Shown here: piece by piece, positions 45,650 through 59,867 of the stretch
Layout of the letters: each line of letters begins with the position of its first letter
How positions within the stretch are numbered: position 1 is the first letter of the stretch
Assembly: GCA_944470555.2 (NCBI GenBank)
Contig: OX104131.1
Location: forward strand, 12,578,515 to 12,642,514
Reading direction: 5' to 3'
DNA from: Heterobilharzia americana
Lineage: Eukaryota > Platyhelminthes > Trematoda > Strigeidida > Schistosomatidae
DNA: 64,000 bases
Notes under the pieces: generated by a model
Database searches by the model: none
The model's input: only the letters and a program-made list of their open reading frames with translations
What the model was told of the DNA's origin: nothing
Position numbers and translations under genes: made by a program

Positions 45650-47400
45650 TTATTATTTGTCCCTTGGGTTCCCAATGGAACATAGGGCATCAGTGGCACT
45701 TCTCCACTTCACTCTGTCCTCAGAAGTTTTTTCAACCTGTCTCCATCACTGCCCAGAAGCCTTCATTTCTTCCTCACACTATCTCCTCCATATTACCCCC
45801 GGACTCCCAACGCGTCCTTTCCCATTTCGGTTTGACTCGGCAACCCAACGTGTGATGCCCCTTAATGGTCACCTCAGTGTATAGCCGATCCATCTGCACT
45901 TTCTTCTGAATATCTGTTGGGTGATACGTTCTTGGTTAGTTCGTTTCCAGCTGGAGTTCCTTGTCGCTTAACCTTTTGGCCATTTGATCTTCAGTATTGA
46001 GCGTAGGCGGCTGTCGATGGATGTCCGCAGTTCGTTCGAAATCCCCCTGGCAACGCACCAAGTTTACGAACCATACAGAGGCACTAACTTGACATTGGCG
46101 TTGAAAATCCGGATCTTGCTCACGCTTTATGCTGAGTGTAGTCCAGCAAAGCGGGCCTTTGCATTGATTTCAGGTTAATGAAGGCCTGCCTTGCTGCCTT
46201 CCCGATCTTGGGTTTGACGCCCTCACGTGTGCCCCCACCTGTATTTAAAATGAAGCTGCCTGGGTAGGTGAAAGAGACCACTTCCTTTAAGTTTCTCCAT
46301 TTGATGGTGATTGGTGCTTGTTGTTGGTTAGGTACCTTCATCGCCTGTCTTTCCTACGTTCACCCGAACGAAGTCCCTCCTCCGCTGCATTGCCTCTTCT
46401 GTCAACTTGCTATTTTTCACCTGTACATCTTTAAGTTCGTGTTACATTAGACATAAATCACCAACTAAACCCAAGTATCCTTGAATATTTTCATCGGTTC
46501 AGCCAGCACATGCCACTCTCCACCGTCCTTACAGTTTGTGGCATGATTCAGTCTGGCCCACTACGGTCGGGAAGATCATCAGTGACAGTGAGCAGCCTTG
46601 TCTTATTTCTGTCTACACTTCAAAGGCGTCAAGGACTTTTCATTGTGACACGTAGCGCCGTCATATAGTTATTGAGTGAGTTCGATGGAGATTCGTGGCG
46701 CTAGGACCGTGGTGTTGAGGTAGCTACCTGCTAAATCGCTTCTCAGTTGACGCTGTCGAGGGCCTCCTCAAAATCGATGAAGTTGGGGTGGGGATTTGAC
46801 TTCCATTCGGCGCTCTGCTCTGTGATGATGCATGGCGTTGAAGTTTGGTCCCACATGATTCGTTCTTCCTGAACCCGGCCTAATCTGGTCGCAAGTTTGA
46901 ATCCATAACATATTTTAGTCTCTCCAGGATGGTCCAGCTTGATACTTTACTTGGGGTGGACAGAAGGGGGTCGTGATTTCTCACCAGTTCTTGCCGAGTC
47001 TTAGGTCTCTCTTCTTTCCTTCTGCAGTAGTGGTGTGAGCATCTCCGCTGTTGTCGCCGCGACGGTTTTCAGTGCTTCCAGGGTGATTGCATCCGGTCCG
47101 TTGCTTTCCCGAATTTCAACAACTTTATGGCTTTCAGGACCCCTGCCTTCGCCTGGGGGTTGTGTTCACTGGTAATTCTGCAGCTGCTGGTGGCACTTCT
47201 GGACGAGCTGCGGGTGGTCAATTCAAGAGTTTTCTTAAGTGGTCAGCCCATTGTTTCCTTTGTGTCTCCTCTTTGGTAACTAGGCTTCATTCACTATCTT
47301 CCAACAGTTCCGTCTGCATTGATCTTTTCCCAGATAGCAGCGTGGCTGTCTGATATGCTGTTGTCACATCTCTCCCACCTGCTCTTGGAGATATCACGGT
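45650..47400 (-). mobile_element. RTE-type LINE, RT to 3' end (fossil)
   Basis: On the minus strand in order: KSRWERCDNSISDSHAAIWE (EN-RT linker, ~47390-47330), GPDAITLEALKT (47100-47060), NFIDFEEALDSVN (motif A, 46790-46750), IRQGCSLSLMIF (46600-46565), EVVSFTYPGSFI (46300-46260), then the RTNQERITQQIF-type end. The tail GAGGAAGAAATGAAGGC..GAACCCAAGG and AATAATAAC is at 45650. This matches RTE-clade elements and the plus-strand end at 4880-5405. Many stops. Confidence 0.85.
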
Positions 47401-48760
47401 AAACCGTTTTCGTTTGCCGACGATCTGAAGGTTGCATACATATTCTCAGGGGATGGCCTGTCCCACTTCCGGGGACTGGTACAGAGCGAACTTGGCCTAG
47501 TAACCACCTGGTCCACCACATGGAACCTCCAATCCATCTTAGATAAGTGTGGTTGGATATTCTTCTGGGCGCCACCTATTCGTCTACAGTCGTCTCTGCA
47601 AACAGCTACGCTGCCTAATCTCCATAGCGTCCCTGGCTTTGGGTTCCGTCAGTCTAACGACCTCATATTCTCCGAATGTGTTGCGGCACAAATCCGTAGG
47701 TCCAGGATACTGCTAGGCTATATAATTCGTGATTTTCATAACCATGAAGCCAAACTACTGCTACACAAAGCTTGCGTCCGACCCCTGTTAGAATACTGTT
47801 CATTTACTTCAGGGAACTCCCGTATAGGCGGCAAACTTTAGACTGAGAGTGTGCAGAGGTACTTAACATCCAGGCTACCTGGTTAAGAATGTGGTCAGGA
47901 TTATGCGTCCCGGTGTCCGTCGCTTAATCTGCAACCGCTTGTATGAGACGTCTTAAGACTAACCTTGTGTTTTTCTTCGAGATTTTGCATAAAATATCCA
48001 TTACAGCTGGTGAGGAAATCCGTTTCACACCAGAAAGTTGCTGCCGTCTTCGCAAACAAGCCTACAGTGTTAAATCGAAAGCCTTTAGAACATCCCTCCA
48101 AGGTAACTTCTTCCCTATTAAATACTCGAAAACATGGCACCGTCCTCACATTGATATCACAGCCTCGAGCTCAGCTATCCAGTCCAGTCGTATGTTAGAA
48201 AGATTTCTATCCTCCAGCAAACTCCCCAATATACAGGGCGAATCCCAACTATGTCCCGCAACGCTCAGTATAATAGGCCACTTAAATGTATGAGGTGACA
48301 TCCCTGGATCGGTAAATCAAAACCCTCCCCACTACATCCCACGGAGAAGTTTACAACCATCAGGAATACTTAGTTGAGCAAGTTGTCCGCCTATACCTCC
48401 CACCTATTACCACCACTAATGGAGACATCCTCATATGTAGCCCCTCAAAAATAACATTTCCAAAACACGGTGAATGGCTTATCTTTAATAATATAAACAT
48501 AAAACCGAGAACTACACATTTGATGGTAGGCATGACACCATGTACAAGGGTTCAAATTTACATATAAGTAACTTCCTTGTGCCTTGGTACCCCGGTCTCT
48601 GTTTTCTATATTCTTATTGTAAATAGAATCTTGGAAACCTGCAATTACATTGGAGTTACGATATTTCATCAGTGCTATTCTTAAATATCACTGCATCCGT
48701 CTTCAGAAAACTCCTCCGCAATCGTGCAGCCGGCGAGGAACATCCTTACGGCATCACATG
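47401..48760 (+). mobile_element. CR1-like LINE, copy 2 (fossil)
   Basis: It starts at the RT catalytic motif FADDLKVAYIFSGDGLSHF (47418-47475), then ACVRPLLEYCSFTSGNS (47780-47820), LVFFFEILHKISITAGEE (47965-48020), FFPIKYSKTWHRPHIDITA and RMLERFLSSSKLPN. It is 5'-truncated, as expected of a LINE insertion. The orientation is opposite to the RTE sequence on its left. Confidence 0.75.
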
Positions 48761-49017
48761 AAGATGAAGTTGATGTATTGTCATCAGTATTAATTACTAT
48801 TGTGTATACAGTATATCTCGACGTTTTGGTGAACCTGAAGATGCATGTCCTTTGAAGAGTAAATCGAATCTGCCGTGGCACTTCGCTCAGTATATATGAT
48901 CCTGCAAACTAAAGCAATTGGGTAATTTATCCAGCATCACCTTTTTATGAAAAAATATTACCGGAGATTTCGCACCCGAATGTTATAAACGTATCTGTAA
49001 ATTTAGGAGTAAATTGT

Positions 49018-49400
49018 TACCATTATTATTATTATTGTAGCCGCTCCGAAGCTCAGGGTCGTCGTTGTTGTCGTCTGGGTGACAATATTGGAGTAGATTA
49101 TTGACTCTCCGGTTAAGAGTTTGGACAGTCCACTTCCATTCCAACTGCCCTAGCAGACTTCTAGCACATGTGTGCCATACCTTCTCATCTCGCTTGCAAT
49201 CTGGGCAGCCTTACTAGGTTCAAACATATTGCGGACACTCCATGTCCCCATGCTCACTTTTGCTTTCGTCGATGGAAGAGAAGACACATCGGCCAACTGG
49301 CTTCCCGAAGGCTTTGACAAACCGGCGTCCCTTCGTCTCCCGGATTCCAGCGAAGACTAAGTTTTTTGATATTTTCTTCGTCCCTTGAGGTTTCTTCAGC
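49018..49400 (-). mobile_element. RTE endonuclease start joined to AAT tail
   Basis: The minus strand reads TWSVRNMFEPSKAAQIASEM and RRYGTHVLEVC, a stop, then GSWNGSGLSKL. This matches the N-terminal AP endonuclease of RTE elements (GTWNVRTMxExxK..IxxEMRRY). The sequence then runs into CGGAGCGGCTACAATAATAA, an (AAT)n tail like that of RTE 3' ends. It could be the 5' end of the element at 45650-47400 or a separate deleted derivative. Confidence 0.75.
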
Positions 49401-49404
49401 GGTT

Positions 49405-52400
49405 GGATTAGTTTTCCGAGGTGAGGTTACTAGCCCTACGCCCGACCTTCCCTCTTTGTCGGGGCTTGGGACCGACTGGTAACTACTGAACTAGTTAACG
49501 AGGCAGGGCTGCCGACGAAGTAACTTATAATAAAATATGAAGTTCAGTTTAGGTTGCTTCCTCCTTAGTGGTTTGAACTCAAGATCAACGTTGAAAGCGA
49601 GCGAAAATCCACCAGCGCTACCGCATTAATGTTGTGAGTTGCGAAGCTTCGTGGTGGCTAAAGTGGGCATCGATTTAGTATAGACAACAACAGAACTTTC
49701 CTGCATGAAGTTGTCATATTCTGTATGCTGTATATGTGAACGTTGCTGATTCCCACGATAATAAATATGCGTTCTTCGTGTGGATCTGTGCCAAGCGTCG
49801 CCGATTTTCGGTCTTCTTTTACTTCACGAGGTGGATCTCAACTCTGTTACTCTTATCGTTCGCTAAGGTGGAAAGGTAACCGTCAAAAGACGCAGACTAC
49901 ATTCGTTTATATGTTAGCCAAACGTGACTTAAATACCCCCAAGTTCTTGATTGGCTGCGTTTTCGCAAATGATAATATTTTGCACCAATTTTTGTGGTGA
50001 GCATCAGTTTTGCAGGTATGGCTAATAAAAAGAAAATGTGAACAAAGAATACTCTTTTCCACAACCTTTCGTCAGGTTCTGTGGCTACAGCTTTGCGACG
50101 GATTCATTTTAAAATTGGTACGGAACTTGGTTCTCTAAGTTTGCGCATTGAAGTGTAAACTCCATGTGTGTCAGAGGCCGTAATAATCTCGCAAGAAACT
50201 TTGCCAGTTGATAGGTGGTCGGAAGTATCTGGCAGAAAATTCAACAATGAAGTTCACGGTCTCATAGAATCAAGTGATTGCTTAGTACAGCGACGATAGG
50301 AATCAACCACCAGGTTTTAGAAATTGTAATTGGGCGAACCTGATAGATGCAGAGGCCAATCACTACCTACTTGTACTTGTTATATACCCGTGAATACGAG
50401 ACCAAGAAAGAACACAATGGCGTGGTCGGATGGAGTAGCATATTTTTGAGGGCTTGCCAAGACACCAATGAGCTCCATCCAACTGGCTGTAGGGCCGAGT
50501 ACGGATGGTGCAACATGACATGACAGCACACCAAATGGAGTGGACGATCGAACGTGTGCCCTCAGATCAGCGAGTCCAGTAAAATTGTGAAAGTTCGCAC
50601 CAATGTTGGATCTCGCCGAACCTTTGGCTATTGATTCTGGAGAATCGCGTATCACCATGAAGGCAGAAATGTAGGGTATATGTCATTTTGGTTGTCTAAA
50701 CTGTCGAACGGCCAGGATGGTAAGAGTGGTAGTGTTTGAAAAAAAACTTAAAGGGATTTTAAAATGTTTTTTATGATAAGACTCGTGAGGAAGGCTCGGT
50801 TTAAAGTGCTGGAAATGATAATGATTTTGTCTAACATAAAGAAAAAACGACAGTGGGGACGAAGACAGAAACGTAAAGGTTTTAAAGGAAGAAGCAAAGA
50901 GGCTGACAGAGTGACGCATAGTTAACGGAAGTCCTAGGGCCACGAGGTGCTGGGAAGTGTTTTTTCAACACAAAATTTAGGCTTAGTTGATCTTGCAGGT
51001 ACAGCTTTAGCCACATGAAATTTTCGTAAAAAAAATGGCAGATGATAGTTGTAGCTCCCAGAATCCAATAATCTTGGCCTGAACGCGGGAAATAACTAGG
51101 CAGTGCCAAATGACGTGAATCTGACTAGTTCCTGCGTTCTACTGTATAGCTTCCGAACTTCCGCAAGTGACGCACAGTCAAAAGCCGGATCAAAATACCA
51201 AAACACGGTTTGTAGTAATTCAATAGTAGATTCGTAACAAAATCTGTGGTACTATCAAAGCAACAATAAGTTATGTCAAATTACAAAAATACCTCAACAG
51301 TGCCGTTGGGTAACTATACAGTCCAAAACGTTCTCGGGTACAAATACGTACTACACGGTAAAAACTGGCTTAAAAATACAACTGTTAAATACCTGTCGGT
51401 CAATAGGAATATTCCCGGCAAAAGGGATCAAAACTCTGCCTACAGGAATCAAATCAACAAACAAACGTTCCCAGTAGACAGTCAAAAGGCAAACAGTCAA
51501 ATCACTGCACAACCGTAAGTTGAACCAAAACGAAATGTCGTGCGCAGTAAAACAACATCACCTTGTCAACAGTCCAGCGTCACATAATAGGAAAGTGAAA
51601 CATTCATAATAAGTCTCAAACATACAAAGGCAAATACCGAGTGTAAAGTCAAATAAGACAGTTAAACAAGCAAATAACATTACAGCGGCTAGGATCAAAG
51701 GTACGCCATCCATAAAGAGGGTAAAAATGTTAAAATAAATGTCAATACAATCAAACAAGGGTGACCGGGAGGGATTTTTAGGTCGATTTTCCGTTACAGT
51801 AGTCCCCGGAATGCAATGTTTCACGATAGGGGCTGTACTAGCATCTGTTTGGTCTCCTGTATCCATTAGGTGTGCTGTAATGGAACTTCTAACGGACTTA
51901 ATCTCTATTTTTGTAAACCATGCCAGCAGGTGTTCTTGTACCCGAAAACTGGCTTTTTCTAGTTGTTTACCCTAAATACCTTATCCCATAAGACTAGCTG
52001 AAGAGGTATAAAAATGATGAGCTCATATTAGGTGTGGCATCCTTAAGTCTAGGGGTGAACAGTGGTCGACTACTATAGTATAGACACAGACGTCCAGACA
52101 GAAAAGTTTCATTTGTGACTCTGGATAGACGTTATGAAAAAATTCGTCTGAAGTATTGTATTACAGACGCAGAAAACTGAGCACAAGGTGTTCTGGAAGT
52201 CCAGTTGGTGCGTTCAAACGAACTTATTACGATTAGATGCCAGAGTAGAAAAATGTGGATATTTGGCTCACGGTTCTAATATTGAGCAAGACTATGGTCT
52301 TTGGTGTGAACTGGTGCCAGAAAACGTGAAATACATGGTTCTGCGGTCATTGAGGAACAGTAAATAGCAAAAAGTGCAAATATTCCCCTGTCAAGTTTTC

Positions 52401-55400
52401 ACTATTCTTACGCACGATATGCAAGGTGTAACAATGGAAGTAATGGCCTCAGGTTTCATTTCTCTCGTGGCAAAGCACGTAGTGATTAAGCGCGTTACCT
52501 GCTTTCTCCTTAATATGAGAACAAAACTCCCACTTGTCAGTCTCGTCAACTTGTGCACACTAATCCCGCAGCCATGCTTTGCCTGATTAACATATAAGGC
52601 TTATGCCTTCCAGTGACCGAACATGTGAAGCGAAACTGCCTGCCCTTAAAAAATGCGCAATTTACGTGGAAATCTACACAAAATTGTGAAAAAGATGTAT
52701 GACCGCGTAGTATTGTTATCATTGTTGTTATTATTAAATGAGAGCCTTTGAGGAACTCATCCAGAATTGCTTCTTTGAGAACGAACTCGTTGAACTGCTT
52801 TCCCTTCTTCTTTGCACGGTTCCCTTACTCATTCAATAAACATGCTCTCCATTTCCCCCGAAAACCTCATGCCTGTGAATGGACATTAGAACCCAATGTG
52901 TAACTGAAAGAGCATCATTACTATATGGTGTAAAATCTTTTTCCAGCCCGTGGATTACCACTACCCGGAATGAAGAAGGGAGAGTGAACGGCATTATGGA
53001 AGGTGTTTCGACACCAAGATGAAATTACCAGATCTGTAAAAATGATGTGCACTTGTAAATTCACGATCAAACATTGTTATTTGTTCTTTTTTCGTTGGTG
53101 GTACCAGGCAACTGAATGCCATAAACAAACTGCCTGGCAAATTGGACAATCTCGAAATGAGTGATTAAATGCCGTTTCCCACTCTCGTAGCAAGCGCCTC
53201 TACTTGCAAAACTCTTAATATTATAGGTACTTTTCCATGCAGCATGGGCACTTTCCTCTGAGCTGCGTACGTGAGTAAATACCTAAAGTTGCACCCATCT
53301 GTATAAAAGTTTGTTTAACATGCCAAGCAACATATCTAAGGGAGGCTCCACATGTTTGTTGCCCAGGGTGAGTGGTCTGAAAGGGCGGGTTCCATCCTTG
53401 CCGCTGTTGACCTGTTAGACGTCTGTGCAGTTTTCGCCTGTAGAAAATCATCCCACGGATACTACTCTTAAGCTACCAACCATCGCCGCACTTTAAGGCT
53501 CGTGAATATTACAACATCTGAGAGTACCACGTGCAAATGCATTTCAGCCGCTGCATATCATCGTGCCACCTTCCGTAGCGTCTTCTTTCTTAAGGAAGAG
53601 GTGCAGTTCGTGTAGTTGCAGTAGGATTTCTTTCGACGGCTCCGCTAGTTACTAAGTGTGGAATCCCGCGGGACTGCCTTGAATCCACACGCTAGTGATT
53701 TTCATGAATCCACAGATTTTCGGGTTGTCGGCAACGCGTCGATGAAGAGCGTACAAACCAGGTGGAAATCCGAAGACTATCGGATGTCTAAAATTTCCGA
53801 CACCTCATGAAATCACATGAAACGACCTGATCTGTTTTGATTTCACTGGGGGTCTTCAGGACGGCAATAAGCGGCTTCGCCTTCTACAGTTCACAACCCA
53901 GAGAGTTCTTGATACCCACGCAATCGTTCACTGTTCCCAGGATTAAAATCGCATCGTCTCGCAAACCAGGGAATTTACGACTCTTTCACGAGCCCCAGTT
54001 TCAGTATCACGGACGCACCACTGAAATCAACACCACGCCAGTTCTTCAAATTTTTTTTGCAAGGATGGCAGTCAGTTGTCGGAAAGCCAGTTCAATCGAC
54101 TGATCGCCAGTTTTTAAGAGAAGCACGAGGCGGCCACAATTGGTGGAACATCTTTCCAGGTGAGCACGCACCTGACATTTCAGCGTTTTTGCAATGCATT
54201 CAGCCTCTTCTTAATCTATGCAAGTCTGCCAGTCGTTCGTCTACAGTAACACTGACTGACAGCTGCATCACTCAGTTTTTCGTAAAGTATACCTTCGAGG
54301 TACTTCATCAAACCCTGGACAAATTTACGATCAGCAGGATCTGGCGTGCAACGGACCCTAATTTTACCAGCAACCCTTGCTCGCCTCCATTGACCACCAT
54401 TTTACTGACCATGAATCCGAGATTACTGGTGTTATCCTGGGGGTGAACCTCCTCTCCACTCTGAAAGCTACAGCCGAACCCGTAATGCTATGTCGCATGG
54501 TACGTTTTCACGAGCTTTCCATGCTAACTTCCACGGACAAGGGAAACGTTCGGTGTCCCGTATTCTTCTAGCTTAGCTTGTCTTTTGGATACTATCATGC
54601 CTTTGCCAAAATAATGCGGCTGGGTATGGCACTATTGCCTTGCTTTGTAGACATGTTTGATGATGGACAGGGATTCACTCGCATGGATGTCACCTGGCTT
54701 TAAATTGGGACCGCCCACCAAAGCATAGCTCAAGCACGGCGCCAGTCTCTTGTCTCTTGTCACCCTTAGCTAGACACCAAGGTCCAAAAAATATTGAGGA
54801 AAGGAGTCATCTTGTCCTTCACTTTCCCGTATGCGTCACGCATCGCGCTCGCTAGTCAGGAAGGCAGGTCTCTTTGACTATGTGCAGACTAGTATCGCCA
54901 ACTGCCGTTGGCCGTCGTGACTGATTTCCACTGCCTGGGACGGCGCTGCACCTGATCCATAGGAGAGAGGTTTCAGTGTCTTTCAACTGTCGAATTAGCC
55001 TTCAAATCCTTACAAGAGAAGATCTGTCCTTTAATCAAACTTAGAACTGAGTTTACCCTACTGAGTGGCTTAAATCGATTCTAAATCATGCCATTCAGGT
55101 TGATGACGGCTCGCATTAAGTTTCAAGGACTGAAGCAGGTAGTTGTTAACAGTACGATTCCAAGTCATCTACTTCTGTGACACAGGGTATTCAAGCGCGA
55201 TGAAAACTTGTGGGCTGTTCTGAAGCGTATCCACAGTAAACATCTAAGGATGAAGCCTTGCGGAGACAATTCCGACTTCGACTGTTGAGTTGTGCCTTTT
55301 GAGTTCAGAAAAATAGCCGGGCTCGACAGTTGTCGCCCAGCTTTTAGGATACTCTGTGACTGATCATTGGCTACAGAAGTTGCAAGGCGTAATTTTACAA

Positions 55401-56300
55401 AACAATATACGGGGGATCATATCATTTGAGTCCCGATGCACTAAACCATACCCTGCCGCACATCTGAACACACTGCATCACCAACCACCAATGAAGTACA
55501 CCGGATTTCTGCACTGAGTGCAGATTCAAACCTACAAATAGTCTCTAAACACCACTGGAGAGGTACCGACAATTGATTTGGCCACGAGTTGGGGGTGATG
55601 ATAATGATCATCCGTTGCATCTGCACAAAATGGGGCATATGTACCTAATCTGTGATCCGCTGTTCTCAATCGAACCTGTTAAATCTGTCCCTCAAGCTGT
55701 CTTCAGCCATTAGGCCAATCGACGTTAAAACTGCCAGAAGAACATCCAGGATAATATCGTAACTTTGACAGTTTGGTAAATAGCCAGCTATATGAGGTGA
55801 CAAAAGTTGGGAAAACCCAAACGGTAGAGCATTATCATCAGGGTAGTAAGTTGAGGAGCGACCTAACTTGACTCTCAAGAAACTCCTTTAGGCATTCGTG
55901 GATTAGGGAACCCTCACAAGTTGAATCGCGCTTCGCCCCCATGACTGGTGCTTTATGATGTCGACATTCATAAGTATGCATTTGATGGCTACCGTGAAAG
56001 AGCTTAGTTTACCAACAGGTCTCATACCGAGGACCCTAACGGAAAAAAGGCTGGTGGCATTTGAAAATGTCCCCACCTACAAGGAGACTTAAGACTTAAT
56101 CCCCAGACAAGAGATACACCTCTTGCACCGCAAAGACATCCCTGACAGTAACATAACAGGAATGCAAACGGAGTGCTGGTGAAACAATGAGTACCATTCT
56201 GCTCTTGAAGCAGGCAACAGCGCGAGAGAAATAGTCCGCGTTTACCAAGAATTAGGGACACTGTCCTGGAAGCAGCTAGTTAAAAAATGTCACCACATCT
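49405..56300. other. Long unassigned block, no recognisable genes
   Basis: G+C is higher than in the window ends. Open frames reach at most 129 codons (54057-54446, plus) and none shows a domain, catalytic motif or splice pattern that I trust. No SINE insertions. It is probably old, decayed mobile DNA or gene-free intergenic sequence. Confidence 0.35.
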
Positions 56301-59300
56301 GTCTAAAGCGCAGCCATGCACTTTGATGAACGAATTGTGATATAACGTGCAGGAAATGTATACATATTTTTTCTTTAGTTATGTTTTTTGCTAGAACAAA
56401 TACTTATTTAATTGACTGGTTAGGTGCTCGTAGCTTAGGTTTTAAGATAAAATGGTGTCTTTAATCCCGACATAGTATTAAATTCCACACATTAGGCTTA
56501 CATGATATGATTTAAGATACCAACAGAGTAAACTGAATATTTTAAAGCCGCCAAATCAAGTATGATGGTACTTTCAAGGTCAAAAGTGAGTAACGGCTAT
56601 TTTCTGTTTTTTAGACATTGAGACAAAATTAACTTCAGGACAAAGTCAAATTTGTATCTGTACTGAGTTGTACAGATTGAGTTCTTCCTTGAATACTGCA
56701 TAGGCATATGTTTTTATACGCTTTTAACGAACAACCATAGGAGAAAATCCATAAAACTGTAATTGCGCCAACCCGCCAAATGCTGACTGAGATGTCTACA
56801 TGAGAATTTCCTGGAAATTTATAATTTTCATTTTTTTCACATTTTCCACATTGTGATCACAAAGTCAATCGATTCACATCGTTCTATGATTATTGGAAAA
56901 ACTTTTAATGTGAAAAAGTTGAGTGGTACTACTATCAAGTACTTCCTCAGGTTCACTTCCGTATGGATGTAGTGCAAATAATTGTTCGTCTGTTTTCCTT
57001 TTTGTTTCGTCCTCATCCTGGTTACTAATCAGTAATTAATGGCTATTAGTAGCATGGTCAAAGGCTGATAACAAAGGGAATGTAAGGTGTTCCTCACAGT
57101 TTGGTGTTCTATGATCACATGCAATCTTCATTTGGAAGTTATGTTAGCATACCAAGACATCCTGTATGAGAAATAAGAAGTGAATGAAATCTTCCATGAG
57201 AAATAAATAGTACTAACAACCCTAATATCCTTCGCGTACTGCATGCAGCACTGTCTGTTTTCAACAGAAGCTCTTAAATTGTGAATATGTACAGGAACTC
57301 CAGCTTATACCAACTTACGACTTTTTTGTTGAAGCCTCATCTTCACATCTGAAGACTCAGCAAGTAGTTTCCACCTGCAACGGCAACGAATGTAAAATTC
57401 CCCTATTTTCATCATCAGATTTTGTTTTCATCAAGTGAAGTCTCCTTGAATCTTATTTGTGTCAGTAGCTGCTTCTTTATTACCCCTCATTGTCGCCTAA
57501 TACTTCTGAGATTGTTGCTAACCTACTACAAGTAAACACCCAACCGGAACTTCTAACCCTAAAGTGGTGGTCAGGCTTGCTCATTACAATGCCTCCAAAG
57601 GCTGTGCGGTCTGGAATGTTGCTTCTCTGAGGTTCTACCATGCCAGGAAGGTCTGTCGGATAGTGGTAAAACGAAAAGCAGTTATCTTTATTTTATATAA
57701 ATTGCTACCTTATTATGCATTCTGAGGCTGGATTTAAACTGCAGACTGGATGAAGCCTAACAGGAGTAACGTGTCCCTCGTGGATGGCCAGCAGTCCTAT
57801 GATGATTCTTCCTTACGTATAAGAAGGGGAGTTAGAAGAGCTTTCCCTCCCAAATAGCACACTCGTCCTTTCCAAGTGGTCTTCCAGTGCCGGCTGTATG
57901 GGTTTTTTATCCAACGTTAGAAAAACCAAATCTCGAACCAAAAATCCTCCATAGGCCTTATGACAGGCCTCATCTAGATGTCCCTTGGGCTCTGCGGTCA
58001 CATAAATCCTTTCTTTTTTCTCCTTTAGGCACTGTGGTGAAACAACTTCCACGGTGTTAGCAGCCGGGAAGTTTCAACCACCTACACGCTTCCAGTAGTA
58101 TACGAAACCCAACGAAATTTTACCTGACACGTTGAACTGTAGTTTATGTCCAGTTGATGGTTTATATTAACAAAAAGACCATCTAGTTGCAATAAATTCA
58201 TCATATTCTGTGGAAATAATTTCTGTACATTTTTTTAGACTCCTTGACGCTTAAAAGCAACATATTTCTATTGTTCTCGACAACGTTTCAAAGAGTCACT
58301 AGTGTAATAATTGTACTTTATGTAATAATGACTTAAAATAAATTAAGTCATGGGGAAGCATAGGTTTTATGTCTTACTAAATATCTACTTTCCCTACGTC
58401 AGTTGCCCACATCTGCTTATAAATGACTACAGACGACTGAAACCAATGTGGTATAACTTGAATTTCTCGTTGGGATTGGATTTAACAGTGCAGCCTGTTG
58501 AATCTGGTTAGGTAATTACCTGAAGATGTGACCAAGCCAGATGTTTACGAAAACAAGCTTTCAAATTGCGTCAGTATCAAGTTCACGAATTTCCTGTGTA
58601 TGATCACCAAGTTTTGGGACCCAGAGATAGAACCTCTAATTGAAGCTTATCTAGTACAACACTGGGTCAGCAGGAAATTTTCTCTCCGATGTTAGGTTTT
58701 CTAAAGATTTGACAAGACTTACTCTTTTCTTATCTGCTGTATTTTGTGTAACTTGATTTACATAATCGAGAAACGTTTTTAATTTCTGGGCCAGTTCATC
58801 CACTGAAAACCTTCTTTAAATGTATTTGAAAAGTCAGAGTTGATGTCGTACTAAATATTATATGGAATGTTACTTATGTAGCGTCTATCATATATGCAAC
58901 CTTTCTTTTTTCTATCTTTATTACCTAGCACGTTATTTGAATGAAAACGATAAGGAGTGATTGTATAACGCAGATGTTTCCCTTGTTCTATTGTACCGAT
59001 AAGTCGAGACCGCTGAAAATGCTTGATCATTTTATGACCAGTTTTTTAAGGGCACTAACAGCATGTTATGGAGCTATAGAATAAGCATTGAGACAACTCA
59101 TTACACTTTTAATAAGCAGAATAAATCACTTGATGGGATTGCATTCCTACACTGAATAAGATAGTTGAAAAATTTGTCACTCACATTTGTTAGTGGATAC
59201 AAACAATAATATTAGTGCAGTAGAAGCATATACATAGTCAGTTAGGAACGTTTCACCAATTCGTTAAGCTAATGACTGTCAGCCAGTGTAAAAGGAATTC

Positions 59301-59860
59301 GCTAAAACCGTCAATATAGTAAGAAACACTTCCGATCAGGGAGCAAGCGTTCTACTCTTATTAGTAGACATGATTTTGTCCTTGCTAATATTACTGCTCA
59401 CTTCATTGTCTCCCTACATACTGCTTTATCTACCTTATCAGTCCGTTGCCACCGCTCTATTTCAGTGTCTAACAAGTTTCTTAGTCCTATTAGTTGTTTG
59501 ATGAAAACACTTTTTCAGACTTTTCAAAATTATTTCTTATACATTTGTTCTTTCCTTATAGGTTCAAGATGGTACATTCCTTTGGGTAAAGAAAATACTT
59601 ACAGACTGAGTTTTGATAATACTACACAAAATCTACAGTCTACTAGCTGTTCGTAGAAAGTCTTTTATTCTTATTAATGTCGAGATGATTCGTCAGCATG
59701 CTGAACATGTAACATGTGCTCACAAAAAAAGCACATTTTTTTTATACTTCTCGTCTGCATATTTAAATCCTTCATGCTGAACACCAAAAATACACTTAGC
59801 TCTCAGTTTTTTATTCCAGTATTTCATGTCATACAGTAATAAAATCAGCACAGTAATTTA
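56301..59860. other. AT-rich intergenic sequence
   Basis: No gene, RNA or known repeat is recognised. It should contain the promoter and 5' UTR of the gene starting at 59868, but no motif is distinctive enough to mark. Confidence 0.45.
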
Positions 59861-59867
59861 ATTATAT

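Noticed and set aside
47410..47575. Minus-strand open frame across the RTE/CR1-like junction as one protein
   Set aside because: Only the part below about 47400 resembles RTE linker sequence; the rest is antisense to the CR1-like RT.
54057..54446. 129-codon plus-strand open frame as a gene
   Set aside because: No recognisable motif; overlapping frames of similar length occur on the same stretch.
59465..59656. 63-codon plus-strand frame as an upstream coding exon of the two-helix gene
   Set aside because: It ends in stops with no good donor, and the ATG at 59868 has an in-frame stop just before it; at most 5' UTR.
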